From contig VBCP01000622.1 of the NCBI GenBank assembly GCA_005888925.1, positions 1-8,138 on the forward strand: a DNA stretch of 8,138 nt, read 5' to 3'. A program made the translations under genes and the position numbers. The notes beneath the pieces are model-generated. The model had not been told where the DNA came from. It saw only the letters and a program-made list of their open reading frames with translations, and did not search any database. Positions 5,660 through 8,138 of the stretch are shown piece by piece. Source of the DNA: Betaproteobacteria bacterium (GTDB lineage Bacteria > Pseudomonadota > Gammaproteobacteria > Burkholderiales > SG8-39). Each line of letters begins with the position of its first letter. Position 1 is the stretch's first letter.

Positions 5660-7676
5660 GTCGAGAAGCCTGCCGGTGGGCTCGGGAACGCTGGCTGCGA
5701 CGCTTGTCCTCGCACCGCCGCTCGCCGGCCTGCTGTGGCTGAGCGGCGCAGTATCGATCCATGCCGCCGTCGGCGCCATGACGCTGTTCGTATTCGTCGT
5801 GATGCTGGCGGGCTTCCTGCTGCTGCGCGCCGCGGACGCCGGCGACATGCCTGCCGCCGCGGCCTGGGTGCTTGGCACCTTCGCGACGGCGATAGCCGCC
5901 TATACGCTAGTAGAGTGCTTTCAATTGACGGCGGCCGTGGCGTTCGCTGTCTGGACGGTCTTCGTGCTCGGCTCGAGCGTCGTGTACAGGGAGCATGCGT
6001 CTTCCCCGCGGCGCCTGGACGCAAAGGAGCTAGCGGGCCTGCTTCTGTGCGGCGTCGCGACGCTGATGTGGTGCTGGGACACTGCCGAGGCCCCGCAAAT
6101 CCTCACGCGCGAGGGCCGCCTTGCGGCGTGGATCGATTTCTTCATCCACGGCGGCGTCATTTCGCAGCTCGGAGACCCACGGGCGGTCGGGCGCGGCTCC
6201 TTCGACCTCGCCGATTTTCCGGCGCCCTTGTTGCACTACGCGTCCTACGTGCTGCCGGCCGTGTTCGCCGGGCCGTTGGATCTGCCGGGGCTGCCTCTGT
6301 CGACGTCCGTCTGGCTCCCGCTCGGATTCCTGACGATGTGCGCGGGTGCTTACGCGCTCGGCGCTGCGCTCGCTGGACCGGCGGGCGGCGTTGCGGCGGT
6401 GGCGGCATTGACGCTGCTACCCGATGCCTCGAGCTACGGGCTGCGCAACGGCCTGTTTGGCTATCACTGGAACATTCTGAACACACCGGGTTCGTCCTAC
6501 GCGGTGGGGTGCTGTCTGCTTTCCATCGCGCTCCTGCAGCGCTGGTCGCAGGAGGGCAAGCTGCGTCCACTCCTTGCAAGCGCTTTCCTCGTTGGAGGCA
6601 CGGCGCTTGTGCGCGTGCATGTTTTCGCGCTCGCGTTTCCAGCTTTGCTGGCGAGCGCGGCGATGGCGACGCGAGCGGTCCAGCGCAACAAGCTCGCTTC
6701 CTTCGCCATCGCGATCACGGCGTTCGCGCTGTTCGTCGCGGGCTTTTACACGACGGTTCCGTATGCCGTGCCGGCGCTCGAGCTGTCGCTCGACGGGGTG
6801 CACAGTCTGGTCGAGCCCACGGCGTATACGGGTTGGTACCGCCAACTGCTGCAAAGCTACGGCCCGGGCGCCGCAGTGCCGGTCGGTCTCCTGCTCGTTT
6901 ACGCGGCTAGCCTGGGGGCGCTTACCGTCTTCTATCCCCTTTCCGTGTGGCTCACGCACCGGTCCCGGGGTCTCGGTGCGATCGACCTCGTACCCGGCGC
7001 GTTTCTGGCCTGCTATCTCCTCCTGTGGATCACCGCCCCGGTCTCCCAGCACGGCGATCCGACGGAGCTGACGCAGCGGCCGTTCGTCATCCTATACGCC
7101 GTGATTGCGGTATGGACGGCCGCCGGATTCGTGAACTGGATGGCCGCCCAAGGCGATCGGGCCGCACGGCGTGCTTGGCTGGCGCTGCTGCTGCTCTCCG
7201 GCCTCGCGTTGCCCGTGCTGTGGCCGCAAACCGGAACCTTGGGCAAGCTGCCCAGGTTCCGTTGGGGCTCGGAGTACTCCAATTACAGGGTGGAGGAGGG
7301 CCTGACGCAGGCAGCAGATTTTTTGCGGGCCCGCTCGCGCCCGGGCGACGTATTCGCCGCGCAGGAAGTGAAGCTCGATTGGGTCGCCACGGACATTGCC
7401 ACCGAGCTCGTGTCGCTCACCGGGATGCCGGCTTACCTCGGCCGTCCCTTCATCCACCTCAGCAGGGGCGGTCGCCGCGAGCAAGCGGTGCGGGAGCGCT
7501 ACGCGGCGCTGAAACGCGTAGCCGGCGAGGAAAACGCCGCCGCCGCTGCGCGGCGCCTGCGCGAGCTCGGCATCCAGTGGTACGTCGTAGCCGACGGCGC
7601 AGGTCCGCGCTGGGACCCGGAGCGCCGGCGGGCGGTTTTCGTCGACCGCATGGTTGCCGTTTACGCTACGCAGTGA
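5643..7676 (+). CDS. Large polytopic membrane protein, GT-C-like glycosyltransferase candidate
   Basis: From ATG 5643 this is 677 residues. The first ~530 contain roughly 12-15 hydrophobic helices (for example about 16-36, 43-62, 71-90, 94-114, 128-146, 221-243, 309-338, 352-376, 410-433, 447-467, 480-500, 511-527). The last ~150 residues are soluble, with D-V-F-A-A-Q-E-V (569-576), A-Y-L-G-R-P (597-602) and L-R-E-L-G-I-Q-W-Y-V-V (639-649), a layout common in GT-C enzymes whose C-terminal domain is periplasmic. A first large loop holds W-I-D-F-F-I-H-G-G (163-171) and G-D-P (177-179), with acidic residues that could be catalytic. GT-C enzymes use polyprenyl-phosphate sugars, which fits the GT2 and flippase-like genes upstream. 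I cannot name a specific family, and a polymerase or other polytopic role is possible. ATG 5643 overlaps the aminotransferase by 17 bases; TTG 5628 and GTG 5676 (GAGAAG seven bases upstream) are alternatives. The stop shares one base with the next start (TGATG). Confidence 0.7.
   Translation: MHWAAESRSLPVGSGTLAATLVLAPPLAGLLWLSGAVSIHAAVGAMTLFVFVVMLAGFLLLRAADAGDMPAAAAWVLGTFATAIAAYTLVECFQLTAAVAFAVWTVFVLGSSVVYREHASSPRRLDAKELAGLLLCGVATLMWCWDTAEAPQILTREGRLAAWIDFFIHGGVISQLGDPRAVGRGSFDLADFPAPLLHYASYVLPAVFAGPLDLPGLPLSTSVWLPLGFLTMCAGAYALGAALAGPAGGVAAVAALTLLPDASSYGLRNGLFGYHWNILNTPGSSYAVGCCLLSIALLQRWSQEGKLRPLLASAFLVGGTALVRVHVFALAFPALLASAAMATRAVQRNKLASFAIAITAFALFVAGFYTTVPYAVPALELSLDGVHSLVEPTAYTGWYRQLLQSYGPGAAVPVGLLLVYAASLGALTVFYPLSVWLTHRSRGLGAIDLVPGAFLACYLLLWITAPVSQHGDPTELTQRPFVILYAVIAVWTAAGFVNWMAAQGDRAARRAWLALLLLSGLALPVLWPQTGTLGKLPRFRWGSEYSNYRVEEGLTQAADFLRARSRPGDVFAAQEVKLDWVATDIATELVSLTGMPAYLGRPFIHLSRGGRREQAVRERYAALKRVAGEENAAAAARRLRELGIQWYVVADGAGPRWDPERRRAVFVDRMVAVYATQ
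7232..7261. repeat. Strong stem-loop inside the GT-C-like gene
   Basis: CGGAACCTTGGGCA and TGCCCAGGTTCCG pair over 13 bp with one bulged T and a three-base AGC loop. It lies at the codons joining the membrane part to the soluble C-terminal domain. No T-run follows, so it is not a classical terminator. A role in mRNA folding or stability is possible; chance in GC-rich sequence cannot be excluded. Confidence 0.6.
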
Positions 7677-8138
7677 TGCACGAGAATCCTCGCGCCACGC
7701 CGCGCTTTTGGCAGCCAGACTGGCTGGTGCTGCGCGAGATGGCCCGCGTGCTGCGCGCGATGCTGGCCGACCCCACGCTCGCGCTGAAGGACGCGCGCGT
7801 GCTCGATTTCGGCTGCGGCGCGCGCCCCTACGAGAGCTGGTTCGCCGATGCCGGCTAGCAGTACCACGGCGCCGACATCGACGGCGCGCACGAGGTGGCG
7901 ATCAAGCCCGACGGCAGCCTCGCCAGCGCGGACGGCGAATACGATCTGGTCGCCTCGTTCCAGGTGCTCGAGCACGTCTGGGACGTCGGCAGCTACCTCG
8001 GCGAGGCGCGCCGCGTGCTGCGGCAGGATGGCTGGCTGCTGCTCTCGACGCACGGCAGCTGGCTCTATCACCCGCATCCGCATGACTACCGGCGCTGGAC
8101 CGCCGAAGGCCTGCGGCGCGAAGTCGAATCGCGCGGCT
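7676..8138 (+). pseudogene. SAM-dependent methyltransferase interrupted by an in-frame TAG (3' end outside window)
   Basis: ATG 7676 opens a methyltransferase frame whose motif I, R-V-L-D-F-G-C-G-A-R-P-Y, occupies codons 41-52. Codon 61 is TAG (7856-7858). The same frame then continues without another stop to the window edge and supplies the rest of the fold: G-A-D-I-D-G (65-70, strand-2 acidic residue), Y-D-L-V-A-S-F-Q-V-L-E-H-V (89-101), A-R-R-V-L-R-Q-D-G-W-L-L-L-S-T (111-125) and H-D-Y-R-R-W-T (136-142), a block seen in methyltransferases of glycan clusters. No frameshift is needed, so the simplest reading is a single nonsense change that splits motif I from motif II; the 60-residue product would be inactive. 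A sequencing or assembly error is the main alternative. Amber recoding is unlikely, because TAG also ends the genes at 212-214 and 3677-3679. The start overlaps the previous stop by one base (TGATG). Confidence 0.8.

Noticed and set aside
5735..6910. A 391-codon + strand frame inside the GT-C-like gene.
   Set aside because: The translation is arginine-rich and lacks membrane segments or motifs, while the overlapping frame encodes a coherent polytopic protein.
6947..7858. A 303-codon + strand frame ending at the TAG at 7856-7858.
   Set aside because: Only its last 60 codons, from ATG 7676, are a real protein (the methyltransferase N-terminus). The earlier part is a shadow of the GT-C-like gene.
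1..8138. Insertion sequences, CRISPR arrays, tRNA or rRNA genes, a JUMPstart element and factor-independent terminators.
   Set aside because: I looked on both strands and saw no transposase motifs, regularly spaced repeats, tRNA-like folds, JUMPstart-like sequence or hairpin followed by a T-run. Coding sequence fills the window.

Overview
The window is a stretch of a cell-surface polysaccharide (O-antigen, capsule or similar glycan) gene cluster from a GC-rich Gram-negative bacterium. By eye the GC content is about two thirds, with a strong G/C preference at third codon positions. The best protein resemblances are to proteobacterial families (WbqC, WecE/RffA, NeuD/PglD, Arn-like transporters), and a beta- or gammaproteobacterium is my best guess. 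The genus cannot be read from the sequence.

All genes are on the + strand and packed end to end. In order they are: the 3' end of a WbqC-like gene (to 214); a PhyH-type Fe(II)/2-oxoglutarate dioxygenase (215-991); a membrane-anchored GT2 glycosyltransferase of the DPM1/ArnC/GtrB type (992-1912); a class I SAM methyltransferase (1909-2748); a NeuD/PglD-type left-handed beta-helix acyltransferase (2745-3314); a four-helix SMR/EamA-like membrane protein of the ArnE/ArnF kind (3311-3679); a second SAM methyltransferase (about 3663-4529); a WecE/RffA-type sugar aminotransferase (4526-5659); a large polytopic membrane protein of GT-C-like architecture (about 5643-7676); and a third SAM methyltransferase, broken by an in-frame TAG at 7856-7858, that runs off the right edge. 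Junctions are abutting or overlapping (several ATGA or GTGA, one TGATG). No non-coding stretch exceeds about 16 bases, and I see no internal promoter or terminator. The window therefore looks like the inside of one translationally coupled operon.

The genes suggest one pathway. The WecE-like enzyme would make dTDP-4-amino-4,6-dideoxy-galactose (Fuc4N). The hexapeptide acyltransferase, the methyltransferases and possibly the dioxygenase and WbqC-like protein would decorate that or a related sugar. The GT2 enzyme would load a sugar onto undecaprenyl phosphate, the small SMR-like protein would flip it, and the GT-C-like protein would transfer it on the periplasmic side. This matches the logic of ArnC-ArnE/F-ArnT and GtrB-GtrA-Gtr(specific) systems. 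The individual family calls are mostly firm; the joint pathway is inference. The dTDP-sugar precursor genes (rmlA, rmlB) are not in the window.

The points most worth a second look are the nonsense codon in the last methyltransferase, the possible three-component glycan-modification system built around a Fuc4N-type sugar, the GT-C-like protein with no close family I can name, and two unusually good inverted repeats inside coding sequence.
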